Shown here: one piece after another, positions 1 through 11,170 of the stretch | How positions within the stretch are numbered: position 1 is the first letter of the stretch | Layout: each line of letters begins with the position of its first letter | Source of the DNA: Conus ventricosus | Taxonomy: Eukaryota > Mollusca > Gastropoda > Neogastropoda > Conidae | Length of the DNA stretch: 64,000 nucleotides | NCBI GenBank assembly: GCA_018398815.1 | Contig: CM031595.1 | Location: 50,636,489 to 50,700,488 of the forward strand | Direction: 5' to 3' | The notes under the pieces: model-generated | What the model saw: the letters and a program-made list of their open reading frames with translations, nothing else | Databases searched by the model: none | What the model was told of the DNA's origin: nothing | Made by a program: the position numbers and the translations under genes

Positions 1-665
1 GGTCGCGCGTTGGCATACCGAAGCAGGTGCTGACAGACAAGAGGAACGCAGTTTGTATCTGGCACCATGCAGGAAGTGAACCACCTGCTAAACATAAAGG
101 GTTACACAACCATGCCGTACCATGCACAAACCAATGGGTTAGTTGAAAGGTTTATTGGCACATTAAAAACAATGCTGAAGAAAATGTGCTGTGAACAACC
201 ACGCGAGTGGAACAGATACGTGCCAGCACTCCTGTTCGCGTATCGCGAGACACCGAAAAAAAATCCCTTCACTTTTCGCCATTTGAATTGCTATAGGGCA
301 GGGCAGTCCGTGGTCCCATGAAGGTGTTGAAGCAATGCTGGACGGACGAAGCGACAGTCAGACAAGAACGACTGTAGAGAACATCACCGACTTACGAAAC
401 AGGATGGAAGAGACATGCAAACTCGCCAGGGAACATTTAGACAAATCAACGTAAAGATACCATAAGTACTTTAACCAAAAGACAGAGAACTTAAGGTGGG
501 TGACAAAGTACTTGTACTACTACCAGAACACCACAACAAATTACAGCTGACATGGAAAGGCCCATACCCTGTAACTGGAAAGATGAACAGAGTAGACTAC
601 AAAGTGCAAATTGCAGGGAAAGAAAAGGTACTCCATGTCAATCTGTTGAGAGAGTATCATTAAAG
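1..665 (+). pseudogene. Retroelement integrase fragment (C-terminal half), frameshifted
   Basis: Reading frames give 'RVGIPKQVLTD' at the left edge. After a one-base shift near 40-50 come 'PYHAQTNGLVERF', 'CCEQPREWNRYVPALLFAYR', 'RGPMKVLKQCW' and a terminal 'VLHVNLLREYH'. These are the end of the integrase catalytic core, including the conserved Glu in 'GLVERF', and the DNA-binding C-terminal part. A second frameshift falls near 265-285 and stops occur near 294, 375 and 453. Integrase would insert element cDNA; this copy cannot. The frame ends at a stop at 661-663, just before the acidic spacer. Confidence 0.85.
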
Positions 666-798
666 ATCAAATGAAGAGGAAGAACAAATTGCAGTAGTCA
701 TAAAAGAAGAAGAAGAAGATGTACAGGATTCGGACTCATACAAAACGGGTGAGTACATACCACTGGTACTACTCAGAGCAACGGAGACCTACGAGGAC

Positions 799-1474
799 GT
801 GAACAACAATAACCAACTAACAGAAAAGGAAAAGAAAGATCTAGAAAGGCTGCTCCAGAAACATAAAAACGTGTTGACAGATCTACCGGGAACAACACAA
901 TTAGAAGAATGCAGCCTTGACTTCACCAGCACACAACCTATTAGGGTCAAACAATACGCTGCCGCACAACCACTGACTGACCTGACGAAAAAGGGGCAGC
1001 CCAACAAACTAGTTTGGACAGAAGACTGTGAACAGGCGTTCTTAACACTGAAGAACAAACTGACTGACAAACCCATCATGTCATTACCTGACATCACGAA
1101 GCAGTTCACAGTACACACCAACGCTCCCAACAAGGGCGTAGGTGCAGTCTTGCTTCAAAACCATGACGATATACAGAAGCCCGTCATGTATGCCAGTCGG
1201 AAACTCAGTCATGCAGAAGAAAAGTACTCCACAATTGAAAAGGAGTGTTTGGCCGTTGTGTGGGCGATCAAAAAGTTCAAGCCGTACCTTTTCGGTACAC
1301 AGTTTGTCCTGGAAACAGATCACCAGCCGCTTGGTTATCGAAGCGGAAAAAAAAAAACGAAAATGGGAGACTCATGAGGTGGGCGATTCAGTTGCAATAG
1401 TACACCTTTGTTGTGAAAGTCATCCCAGGAGAGGATAATGTGGGAGCGGATTACCTCGGTCGCTCAGACCATTG
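799..1474 (+). pseudogene. Retroelement pre-RT segment fused to RNase H, RT core deleted
   Basis: About 190 codons are open from 799 to 1377. Residues 1-55 resemble the segment just upstream of reverse transcriptase. From about residue 60 the text is RNase H: 'PDITKQFTVHTNAPNKGVGA', 'PVMYASRKLSHAEEKYSTIE', 'KECLAVVWAIKKF' and 'FVLETDHQPL'. The first catalytic Asp of RNase H is Asn here ('HTNAPNKG' where 'TDAS' is usual). After an A-rich frameshift at about 1350 the end of the domain is still legible as 'VKVIPGEDNVGADYLGRSD' to 1474. About 200 residues of reverse transcriptase are absent. Confidence 0.85.
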
Positions 1475-1772
1475 AATTACACTGTCATGTGAATTCATAT
1501 GCTGTGCTGGAGAATGTAAGTGATAAACGATAGTTATCCATATATGCTGCAATGATGATGTAGGCCTATCTTGTTAGAATAACTCGCTGGATATGTTTCG
1601 AAGTGATGATATGAATGCAAAGTATTTGAGCCAGTTATGCGATAAAGAATAATGAATTGTGTACGTATACATTGGTTGTACTCGTGTAGAGAGCATTTCA
1701 TAAGGCATTATGTGTAGACATGCTCGTTGGTCGAGTATTGAGTAAGCTTCTTTGTAAGGTGCGACAGAATGC

Positions 1773-2623
1773 GAGGTGCACTTCGTTGAGCTCGCCTATG
1801 TGCGCAGAAACCATGCGTCACTACACTCCCCCCGACTTTATGATGAAAACCTTTCATCCAGGGGTTGCAGTGAGGAAGGGAGCTCTTCACCTCGCTTGAG
1901 CCCATGTCAGGTTAGTTTTGATTTGCAGGTCCTCTGAGAGTGATTCCTGTTTAGCAGCCGGAGACGCATGTGCCTTCATAGCAAAGGACTACCGCTCCAC
2001 CACGCCAGGCTTCATAACGGGTCTGCAAAGAAAACATGAGCTCACTACACTCCAGGAACGGCGGCTTCAACTACGGCTGGGATTCTTTTACAGGGTGGTT
2101 GAGGGTCTGGTGCCAGCGATCACCTCGAGTGACTTCATCACACCTCAAAAACCAGGACGATGCATCCGCTCCACCAGAGACAACAGAACGTACCCGACAC
2201 AAAACCCAGTGGAGAACTACATACGAAATAATGATAGGTGCTACTGCATCCCAGAAACACACACCGATCAGTACCGAAATTCATACTTCCCAAAGACAAT
2301 AACTGAGTGGAACCACCTCGACGATAACATCGTCCACCAAAGGTCAGTCGACAGCTTCAAGTCGGCTCTGGCAAAAGCCAGAAGTCGATGATTTCATCAC
2401 GCTGCGCACCCCCCACCGTCACGCCTATGCCAGTAAATGGATGTCAGCGACGTACAAATCCAGATCCAGAAAGCACTTCATGTTAGCAGGACCTCTCTCT
2501 TCAAGGCCTAGCGTCGTACTGCTGGAGTTCGTCTGCTTGTTTACCTGACCGTCGGTGAACACTTCTCACGCGAGGTGCACTTCGTTGAGATTGCCTATGT
2601 GCGCAGAAACCATGCGTCACTAC
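1773..2623 (+). repeat. Pair of 52-bp direct repeats flanking a LINE fragment
   Basis: The sequence at 1773-1824 (starting GAGGTGCACTTCGTTGAG and ending CCATGCGTCACTAC) recurs at 2572-2623 in the same orientation with about three differences. The two copies are 799 bp apart and enclose the LINE 3' fragment at 1918-2391. They could be parts of a composite repeat or of two tandem copies of the same 3' untranslated region. No function is evident. Confidence 0.75.
1918..2391 (+). pseudogene. Non-LTR retrotransposon ORF2 C-terminal fragment
   Basis: A 157-codon open stretch encodes the region after the reverse transcriptase fingers/palm of a jockey/CR1-type LINE. Legible blocks are 'LQERRLQLRLGFFYRVVEGL', 'NSYFPKTITEWNHLDDNIV' and 'SVDSFKSALAKARSR' at the end. 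Such 'FP.TI..WN.L......SVDSFK..L' endings are typical of LINE ORF2 C-termini. Endonuclease and catalytic RT motifs are absent, as expected from 5' truncation. Clade assignment is uncertain. Confidence 0.8.
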
Positions 2624-2952
2624 ATATCAGTTTTTTATATGGATTTGCTTTTGTTGGAGCCATACGACTGGATGTGAGTTTCGTCTACAACATCACTACG
2701 CTGACACCGAGTAGAAGCCTATTCGGTCTGTGCCATTTACCTACTGTATTTGTGGATTCACATTTAAGTTGTCACGTCTCGGCTACAGCCTACCTAACTT
2801 AATTTTGGATATTGTGCAACAAGTCTTCTTCGTATCCTACGTCGAATCATCATCGTGTACATCCGACGAGTGAAGCTGATGAAGTTTTCTTGTTGTGCGA
2901 GACTGTTTTTATCTACGCTTTATTCCTTGTGTCAGTGTCTGTTCTATTCTGG

Positions 2953-3238
2953 ATTTGTGCTGGACTATCAATATTGTAATTCGAGTTCTTCAAGGTTTGT
3001 TTGTGCTTCATCTTGAGCTCTGCGGAGGGACATTGTTTTAGGACGGTTTATATATTCTGACGTACCATTGTCTTCAAGATCTACGTGCTATCATTTCAAC
3101 GCTTGTGAACATTACTGTCATCATCTGTGACGCTGTGAATCCTGTGACACTTTTCTTCTTCCTTGTCAGCGACCACAATCAACTTGATGATTAATCCTTG
3201 AAGAACTCAAATTACAATATTGATAGTCCAGCACAAAT
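2953..3238. repeat. Fold-back element with 42-bp inverted arms
   Basis: The 42 bases at 2953-2994 (starting ATTTGTGCTGGACTATCA) are the reverse complement of 3197-3238 with one mismatch. The loop is 202 bp and shows no reading frame. This may be a small MITE or an inverted duplication; no clear target-site duplication was found. Confidence 0.8.
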
Positions 3239-4005
3239 GTCAATCCTTTGAATGCTACAAGTTAAAGAAAGAAGACATCACTAGCTAAGTTGAATATAGT
3301 ATACATTTGTATGCGTGGTGTCTAGTCCCCATACAGTGAGTATTGTGTTGTGTATTGCTTAATCCATCATCACAAACATTCTTGTGATTCAATGATAATT
3401 TTGTTTCCTTACTCAGTCTTTTGTTTTATTTCTTTGGAAGAAGAGGTGGAGAGTGGGGAATGGTGGTTGGTGTCTAAAGAACCATTTTAACAACAGTCGC
3501 AAAAACATAATAGTCCTTAGACATTTATAAACGGACCCAATGCACTACACCATCCACAGTGCCCTAACGTTGCGACAGCTGGTCTTAAATAAAATGTTGA
3601 CTTGAAAAAGGCTGTGCCACTCTTGAGTAAATGTTCATTTGTGTTCCTTCATATCTCCAGTTGTTGATGTTGCGTGCATGTGTCGGGCGCAGGGTGTATG
3701 GACAAAATGCTATACATCTGTTTGGGGGGATGTCTCCTTTGTGTGCTCTGTGGTGGCATTTCTGCTTGGCGATTATTTGTCCTAAGTGTCAATCATTTGG
3801 CGTTATGAGCATGTAAACTTTCTCACATGAGAGCAAGAGTTACCCTACTTATTTGTTATTCTTCAGACATTACAAATAACAGAAATCTAAAAAGCGCACA
3901 AAACAATACTACCCAGACAGCCATCAGAAAAAGAATAATAATGAAAATGAGAGAGAGAGCCATTCTTATGCCACAGACAACTCTGGAGTATTGAATTAGA
4001 CATTT
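3239..4005. other. Intergenic stretch with no recognised feature
   Basis: No coding similarity, RNA gene or clear repeat was recognised. The sequence is AT-rich with short purine runs (GAGAGAGAG near 3950). Confidence 0.5.
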
Positions 4006-4009
4006 TTAA

Positions 4010-7004
4010 CCTTCATTGTCCTGTGTTTCGTATGACAGAATTCGCCCAGACTACTAAGTTTATATTGGAATTTGCTGCCCGAATTGGGGTACTGACTTTA
4101 AAAAATTGTAAAAAATAAACTAATGGATAAAAAGACTTCAAATTTTCAGCAAAAATCTATGGAAAGCTGAACTTTGGTTTGCACTTGTTATTTTAGGGGA
4201 TGTGAAAATATTTTCATGGCTCAACACTCACACACCTGATTTTACCTGGAAAACACACCTACGTCAGTGAAATAGGTGACAGACAGGCAATACAACACCC
4301 ATCAACTTTATAACACCTACCTTTTTGGTGGCAAGTGGTCAGGTTCACCATCTGAAAAGAACTGATGGGTGTTGTGAGGTGTTAGTAGTTACACAGGTAG
4401 CTAGGAATATACGCGAAATTTTTGTGACGCTTTTAAGTCACATAGCAGTTACATAGCAGGAAAAAAATAAAATAAAAAAAATAAGAAGTCAAAATCATAC
4501 CATATTTACTGAAAATGTATTGGAGTGCATGCTTGTTGATCTGCATGAGTTAGTTTGTGTTTGTGAGAAAAATAATTCCTATGGCTGATAATATTTCTAA
4601 CTATATACAGGTGTTAGTAGGAAGGAAGAGAGGCAGGCATCACAACACAAAACAACACTCAAATATTTTTGTTGTACTCACCATATGGTTCCAGATGTAA
4701 TGAATTATATAATCCAAATGTGATCACACACAAACAACACAGTCACTGGAAATGTTCTTGCTTTTGATCACTTTTGTCACACACAGATCACCGACATGAA
4801 ATTTTCTTTCCGTTGTGCACTTTTCTTACATGCACAAATTCCAGTACTTTTGTATGTGGCACTTTCAATATTTAGTCAACCCAAAAACAGTCTGTACAAA
4901 ACAAAAATGACAAAGTCCAGTCCTTGATTTAGTCAAGTATCAGGTGTACTGCTAGGAATGAGTGTGTAGGAACCTACTCACTGCTGGTGAAAAGAAAAAA
5001 AGCAGCCACGATCCTTGCACAAAGCCACCTTACACATCACACACTCATGTGTTGACTGGATGGCATTGCCTGCTGGGGTTTTCCTGCCTTCCTTCTTGCA
5101 ACAGACACAGTCCTTCTTGCCTCTGGCAGACTGGATTTTGGAAGGAGTGTGTTTGTGCTTGTCTGGATTGTCATGAACGACGGGACGGCCGATCCGTTTT
5201 CGACCCTTGAAACCATTCACCATGCCCATGACAATCTCAGTGTGAAAATCCACATGCAGTTTCAGTGGGGCATCTGCAGAGTTTTTGTAGATTACAAAGG
5301 CATTTACTGCAGCAGTGTCCAGGCAGAAGAAGAACACATATTTCCACCACTTCATGAATTTCTGCTTGGAACAATAATATGATCGCAATTGATCATGCTT
5401 GTCAACACCGTTGTAGTTCTTGGTGTAATCAGCAACAGCCAGGGGCCTAGAATACCTGGCTTTTTCAACACCCCCTGCACCTTTTCTGACAAGCTCTCCA
5501 TCGGTTCCATCATGGACAGAAGTAAGAAGGGTGACCTTACGACGGTCAAACCAAGCAACAGCCTGAAGCTTGCCCTTCAAATCACCATAGCCAATCTCAC
5601 GAAACCAGCGCTTTGTGTCCCCAGACTTTTTGACACATTTTGCTGGCTTCATATCCTGTGGCAGACCCTTCCTGTTATTTCGCACAGTCCCACATGCCAA
5701 GGTTTTCTTCTGAAACAGATACTGAATGAGGGGGACTGACGTGAAATAATTATCAAAGTAGATGGTGTGCCACTTGAAATAATGGGGTTCTGACAAGTGT
5801 TTGACAACACGATCCCCTAGGCATCACCTGTCCCAGCAGGCACATCATTGGTCTTCCCAGTATATACTGAATAATTCAGCATATAAAAAGAATCGGCATC
5901 ACACAAAGCCCACACCTTGAGGCCCCACTTCGTTGGTTTTGCAGGCAAGTACTGCAGAAAACCACAACGACCCTTGAACTTGATCATTGCCTCATCTACT
6001 GTGATGTTTTGCCCAGGTAGAAACTGCATAGCAAAACATTCTTGTGTCATGGAAATGAGAGGTCTGACTTTGAACAGGGGGTCATACCCAGCCTGACCTC
6101 TGGGAACAAACTGAGTGGTATCAGCGAGGTGAAAATACTGGTTCAGCTGTTCAAACCTGTTCTTCGACATGACACTTGACACCCAAGGATTGAAGAAAGG
6201 AGAAGAATCTTTCCAATAAAAATCACGATGAGGAACAGGGGCCATGTTCATAAACATGAGAAGACCAACAAAAGCTCTGATTTCATCCACAGTGGTTGGC
6301 TCAAACTTATCCTCAGGAAGACCAGCAGCCACGAGTGTTTGTCTTGCATACAGGTTGGTTTCCCTGGCCATGAGATGGAATGCGTCCAAAGGAAAAACAA
6401 GTGAAAAATAATCAAAAGGTGTTCGAAGATTCACTTGTGGACGTGGGGGGCCCCTGTATGCATCAAACACACGAACTTCAGTCCGAAAGTCGTCGTTTGA
6501 CCACTGCGATGACTGTGCACATCCACCGACATCAGTAGCACCTGCGTCACCTGCGTCGCCTATGTCCGAGTCCGAGTCACTGTCACTACTCGCATTCACT
6601 CCTTCTGCAACTTCATAGTCACTGTCGCTGTCTGCAGAGTCGAGATCAATGTCCGATTCATTCCAGTCGTTATTATCGGTCGGCAACACATTCATATTGA
6701 ACATTTGGTCCACAGTCAAGCTCATGTCACTATCACTGTCAGAGTGCGACATTTTGCTCGTAGTCGGAAGTCGATGGGATGACCAAAATAATCGATAAAA
6801 AATCAAAACAGCCACGAACCGCTCTTGCAAATGGCGCCGAGAAAGGTGTGAAAGGCCCGGATAACGACCGGTTTGTCTTATTACTGTAGTCAACCCAATA
6901 CGGAAGGCACACCGAGACAATCACCCTACTGACGAACGGGCGGTATAGGGCGGATCAGGAGCCTGAGGGGTCGGGCGGAATAGGGCGGAACGGGGGTAGA
7001 AAGG
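4010..7004 (-). mobile_element. piggyBac-type DNA transposon, near full length
   Basis: The element is bounded by TTAA at 4006-4009 and 7005-7008, the duplicated target expected of piggyBac. Its ends are CCTTCATTGTC at the left and, read inward from the right, CCTTTCTACCC, so the terminal inverted repeat is very short (CCTT plus a few positions). Several GGGCGG-type subterminal repeats lie at 6948-6990. The single transposase gene runs on the minus strand. At about 3.0 kb the length is normal for an autonomous piggyBac-like element. It lies downstream of the COPS4 3' end. Confidence 0.88.
4978..6752 (-). pseudogene. piggyBac transposase with one frame-breaking lesion
   Basis: The transposase would cut and paste DNA at TTAA sites. 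The chosen start at 6752 opens an acidic Ser/Asp-rich leader ('MSHSDSDSDMSL'), usual for this family. The first frame runs to a stop at 5817-5819; coding similarity resumes at once in another frame and continues to 4978. One missing base near 5815 explains both the stop and the shift. The catalytic Asp residues are visible in 'NITVDEAMIKFKGR', 'YFDNYFTS' and 'NYNGVDKHDQLRSYY'. The C-terminus has the Cys-rich cross-brace ('CVCCKKEG', 'CVMCKVALCKDRGC'). Together the parts are about 590 residues, a normal length. Apart from the single lesion it looks young. Confidence 0.92.
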
Positions 7005-7008
7005 TTAA

Positions 7009-8202
7009 AGTACACAATATTTGAGACCTTTGAAGAAGACAATCGAAAAATTAATCTCTTTTGTAATGTGTTTTAAGTAAGTGTTACTTTACTCTCTGTT
7101 TTGTCACTGTCTTAGATAAGCGTAACTTTACTCTCTGTTTTCCATGTTCTTTTGCCCTTTTGGCCTGCTCATCATAACAGATATGGAACTGCCAATAGCT
7201 TCTTGTTTCTGCAATGGTTTTGAAGGTTGTAAGGGCTGCACTGTGCATCTACTGTCAGTTAGCATTTTTGTAGTCATTAAATTACTGACAATTAATTCTT
7301 TCAATACACACATATAAATAGTGATACTGATAGTCTTAAAAAAAAAAAAAAAAGAATTGGCACAAAAAAGGCTGAATGTAAATGTTGACATACATACATA
7401 CACAAACTCATTAACAAAAGGAGACAGTAATAGACAACAAATTTTATTACACACTTTGGCCTTTCATGCTGAGAAAAAATGTGTGAGAAGATATTTATTA
7501 TCATCAATTGCTATCTAAAATGTAGTATTTCAAAAAGGAATGGTTTATAATATGCTGAAAAAACACACTGATCAACAAGAAAGGAAACAGACAAAGAAAA
7601 ATCGGCCTTCTAAACCACTGCTTTGCCGTCTTTTCGCAGCACATACAGCCCTTTTTTTTCCTCAGGCCAAACAATAAATCAAAATGTATGTGTAAGATGT
7701 TAAATGAATAACATTCAGAAAGGCAAAACGTATAATTATAAACCAAAAATCTCGAAATCATCAAAACGGAACAAATCCCAGCTTAAATATGAATGTCATT
7801 TATACCTCTGTCAGTTTCAAACGTACCTCCTATGTCCAGTTGTCCCCGATTTGTATTTTTCTCTTCCCTCTCCAATAATCAGCACATGCACTCACATATA
7901 TACATTCACAAGCACATATATACCACAGATAGATATATGCACGTATATCTTCTTGTTCTTCTTTTCATACACACAAATACACAAGCATGCTCATATACAC
8001 ACAAATAAGATAAAAATGATGGGCATTTTCTTCACACACAGGCATACACTCTATCCCAGAAAAAAACACACACATGTACATGTATCATTTCTTTTCTTAC
8101 ACGTTGTTTACCTTCACACCACCTTCGAAACTACAAGCACAAAAAGAAAAGCTCCAGAGATGTGGATCTACACTGAGTCAAGTCCATTATGCACAGCACC
8201 TA
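7009..8202 (-). other. Region downstream of COPS4 stop codon, probable 3' UTR
   Basis: This lies immediately after the COPS4 stop codon in transcript direction. It is AT-rich with CA-rich patches at 7890-8060. Possible minus-strand polyadenylation hexamers (seen as TTTATT on the plus strand) lie near 7441 and 7494, which would give a 3' UTR of about 0.7 kb. No other gene was recognised. Confidence 0.4.
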
Positions 8203-8330
8203 TTAAATCTGACTGTCCATGGCTTTAGCAAACCAGTCTGGCGAGGTCTGTGCTATTTTCTCAATGATGTTGTTCACCTGGAAACACAGGCTCTGAATCT
8301 GTCGATCCCACATCGGCAGTGTTTCACGAA
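8203..8330 (-). CDS. COPS4: COPS4 exon 11 (terminal coding exon)
   Basis: The acceptor AG lies at 8332-8331 (TTTGCAG) and the TAA stop at 8205-8203. The exon encodes '[20 protein letters not shown]', then '[18 protein letters not shown]', ending 'SQI'. This is the C-terminal helix of COPS4, which in the known complex joins the helical bundle of subunit C-termini. The first two bases complete a codon split with exon 10. Confidence 0.95.
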
Positions 8331-10096
8331 CTGCAAATCATGAAGAAAAAGTCTGTCAGTAACTTTTGCAAACACCAACAAAATCAATTTTTGTATTCCA
8401 TTTTACTCAAAATACATTTTGTTAGAGAAAAAAAAGCAGACAATTAAAATTTTAAGATAGAGCAGAAAGACAAAAAAACAAAGATCATGGATATAGTTTT
8501 TCATTAACTAAATTTCACTGAGCTATAAAGATTCGAGAAACTATTTTCTTCTTTTTATGTATGGTCGTAACTATTTTCTTCATTTCATGAACAAATCTTT
8601 TGCCTCTGTACTGTTCCCCTTCCCTAACCTTGCTCAGGAAATACAGAGAATGAATGTTGTAATTTGGTTGGAAATACATCAATTCAGCAGCTGATGCAGA
8701 GCCCATGTCTTACAAGCTTTTTCTCTGATGGTAACTATGACTGAAAAAAAGCTAAAACGTCCAACTGCTAGCAGGTATTTCTCGTATATCAACACAACAC
8801 AACAAGACTGAAATTGGAAGCTTCCCAACCAGCATAGAAGCTTAAAGCAATGTAGGTGGATACCCAGCAACACGCCAACAGTGATATGTTGTACGCACAG
8901 ATGTGGGTCTCTGACGCATAAAATTCCCGTCTGATGCACTGGAATTCAGCAACCAATTACGCAATTAAATTTACTGCAGTGCAATGATTTTCTTCTGTAT
9001 GCATTACAGCACCAAACAGCGTGTCATGTAAAAGCATTTGTGTCTGAAATTCGGCATTTCAGAATCAAACTTGACAGTTCAGCTGTGGCTTGCAAAAGAT
9101 AATCCAGCGAATGGAACAAAAGTCAAGGACTCTATGCAACACAATTGGTTCAGATAATGAAAGTGGCTCTGATATGGACGTACAAATGTGTAGCGCACAG
9201 TGCAAAAGTGGCCAACCTACAAAGTTTGTGAAAGATTCCATGAACATTCATCACTCGCCTGTTTGTCACCAGGCTGCCAATGATCATTAAAAAGCAACTG
9301 GAACATGGTCAAGTAACAAAATGTTTCAGTACTGACAGAACTGGCGCACGTTGTGGTGATAATCGCAGAGGACATCCCACATATCAAGTTTCACTGTTAG
9401 AAGAATCCTGACAGTGAAGGTGTTCACATTTATTCACTTTAATTAACACTTTACTAACATTGGAACACGAATCTAAATAAATAATGTTTATAAATAAATA
9501 ATGTTTGGTTAACACAATCTGGAGTGTTTCATTAACTTTAACAGCACCTCCTATCCATTTCTATCTTATTATTTTCCCAGTGTATTTATGTGCGTAAGCC
9601 AGTCAGAACGCGCTTGCGTGTGTGTGTAATGTGTTTGTGTGTGTCTGTGGTTTTCAGTACATTTACAAGCTCACAAAATGTAACCCCTAAATATTTCTGT
9701 AACCTCCTGAAAATTTGGAAACAAATTTCTCGCACCATCTTAACCCCCTAATTTTTAGGAAATAATTATCACTGACCAATATTCTCATATATCATTCGTT
9801 TATGATTGTCCATTCACTGATAGACAAAACTAGGTTTCAGATTAAAACACCTAATAAACAAGGGAAATGACTTTTTGTACCTCAGCCGTTCTTCAGAGAT
9901 GCTTCCCTTTCCCCTACCAATGGTCAGATTTTGAAGTTTCCAAAAACATTTAAAGCAGGACTTCACATCTAACATCCTGCAAGCAGGACCAAGGGTTACT
10001 GAGGACAATCAAAGTGCAAGACAGCAATAGACAGAGTGTGAATATAAATCATACTGCATCACATATCCAGACCTGTAACCTTGACAGCCTTTTTAA

Positions 10097-11170
10097 CCCT
10101 TACACTGGTTATTTAACAACGTACTATCAAGTATGTTGTCTGGTGAATTTCCAAAAGGAAAGTTTGAAAAGAATAGTTACGTTTGTATGATATGCATAAC
10201 TTTTCAACGGTTAGTATTTGAACATGACATGCAGAATGAAAATTGTTAGTAATTGAATAAAGAATAATATAAAACAGAACTGGGGTGCTTGTGAGTGTTT
10301 GATTAGGTGCTGACCTGTCCAGAATGTGAAAATAACAGGTGAAAACAGGTGGCACATCCTGCTTGTCATTCTCACAAGCTTGTTCACAAATAATCCAGTC
10401 TATGGTGTTCCGCAGTATCCAGAAATAAGTCATAGCCTTTTTCAAAGGAAAGTCAGTGTGGATTATACCCGTCTTTCATGCAGGTAATTCAGGTAAGAAT
10501 GAATAAGGTACAGTTCAGTTTTCACATTGAAATCATGTGCTGCTAACACACACAAAAAAACAAAAATGGTCACTATCAACAAATGTAATAGTCAGCCCAC
10601 ACTGTCGTCATTTATGTTTGAAAGGTTTAGGATCATCTGTAAGCGCTACACTGAGTTTTTCTTCCCCACTGAATAGCATCTTGAGATTCCCCTCACCCTT
10701 AGGCACTCGTCCAGTCACTGTCCGTGTCGATCTCAAAATCACGATTGCATGGTGCTTGATCTAAATCAAAACTATCACCCATCACACCCAGTTCATTCAA
10801 AATGTCCATAACTTCTTCTTCACCTGCTTTTTCCACAAGAAATTCAGCAGAAACATCTTCGTTCAAGTTCCTAATTCTATCATGTTCTGCTTCGGGCACC
10901 GCCATTTTTGTTCGCCAGACGAGTCGAGTCGCACTATGCATTACAAGCTGCTACTAACCATAAACTAAGCTAAAACACTGAAAATCCATGTTCCTGGGCT
11001 CGCTCAGTCACTCATGCAAATTAGTTTATCACTGAGCCATAGTTTCGTATCTGCGTGTGTCTGTTAAACTAGGCTCGCAAGGCTCACCCTACAGCGCGAC
11101 TATTGTCGCGACAACCAGTGACGGCCATGACGTAATGGCGCGACTATTGTCGCGACAACCAGCATAAGGG
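10097..11170 (-). mobile_element. Non-autonomous piggyBac-like element (copy 1)
   Basis: TTAA occurs on both sides (10093-10096 and 11171-11174). The ends read CCCTTACACTGGTTATTT and, from the right, CCCTTATGCTGGTTGTCG, an imperfect inverted repeat. Near the right end a GCGCGACTATTGTCGCGACA unit occurs twice (about 11095 and 11140), a subterminal palindromic repeat that is a likely transposase-binding site. At 1074 bp it is too short for a full transposase. A minus-strand acidic frame remains inside. The left 0.5 kb recurs at 14088. Confidence 0.85.
10699..10941 (-). pseudogene. Relic of a piggyBac-like transposase N-terminus
   Basis: An 80-codon frame contains an acidic tail 'DFEIDTDSDWTSA' and an 'AEFLVEKAGEEEVMDIL' stretch. 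Short acidic leaders ending in DSDW-like motifs are common at piggyBac transposase N-termini. It lies near the right end of the TTAA-flanked element and is read inward from that end, as expected for the first part of its gene. No catalytic part remains. The assignment rests mainly on context. Confidence 0.5.

Larger units (their letters stand above)
1..1474 (+). mobile_element. Ty3/gypsy-type LTR retroelement relic, integrase before RNase H
   Basis: The stretch carries retroelement pol pieces in the order integrase C-terminal half, spacer, start of the reverse transcriptase region, then RNase H. The reverse transcriptase core (palm, YxDD) is missing: the text runs from the pre-RT segment ('KNVLTDLPGTT', 'IRVKQY') straight into the RNase H connection ('TDLTKKGQPNKLVWTEDCEQ'). 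No LTRs are visible and the left edge is cut by the window. Several frameshifts and stops show it is dead. In ordinary Ty3/gypsy elements integrase follows RNase H. The reverse order here recalls the Gmr1-like lineage, although a rearrangement of two fragments cannot be excluded. Confidence 0.85.

Noticed and set aside
10113..10445. A 110-codon minus-strand frame repeated at 14135-14476 as a conserved small protein
   Set aside because: It is simply the shared left part of two element copies. The frames differ at the ends and no motif is recognised.
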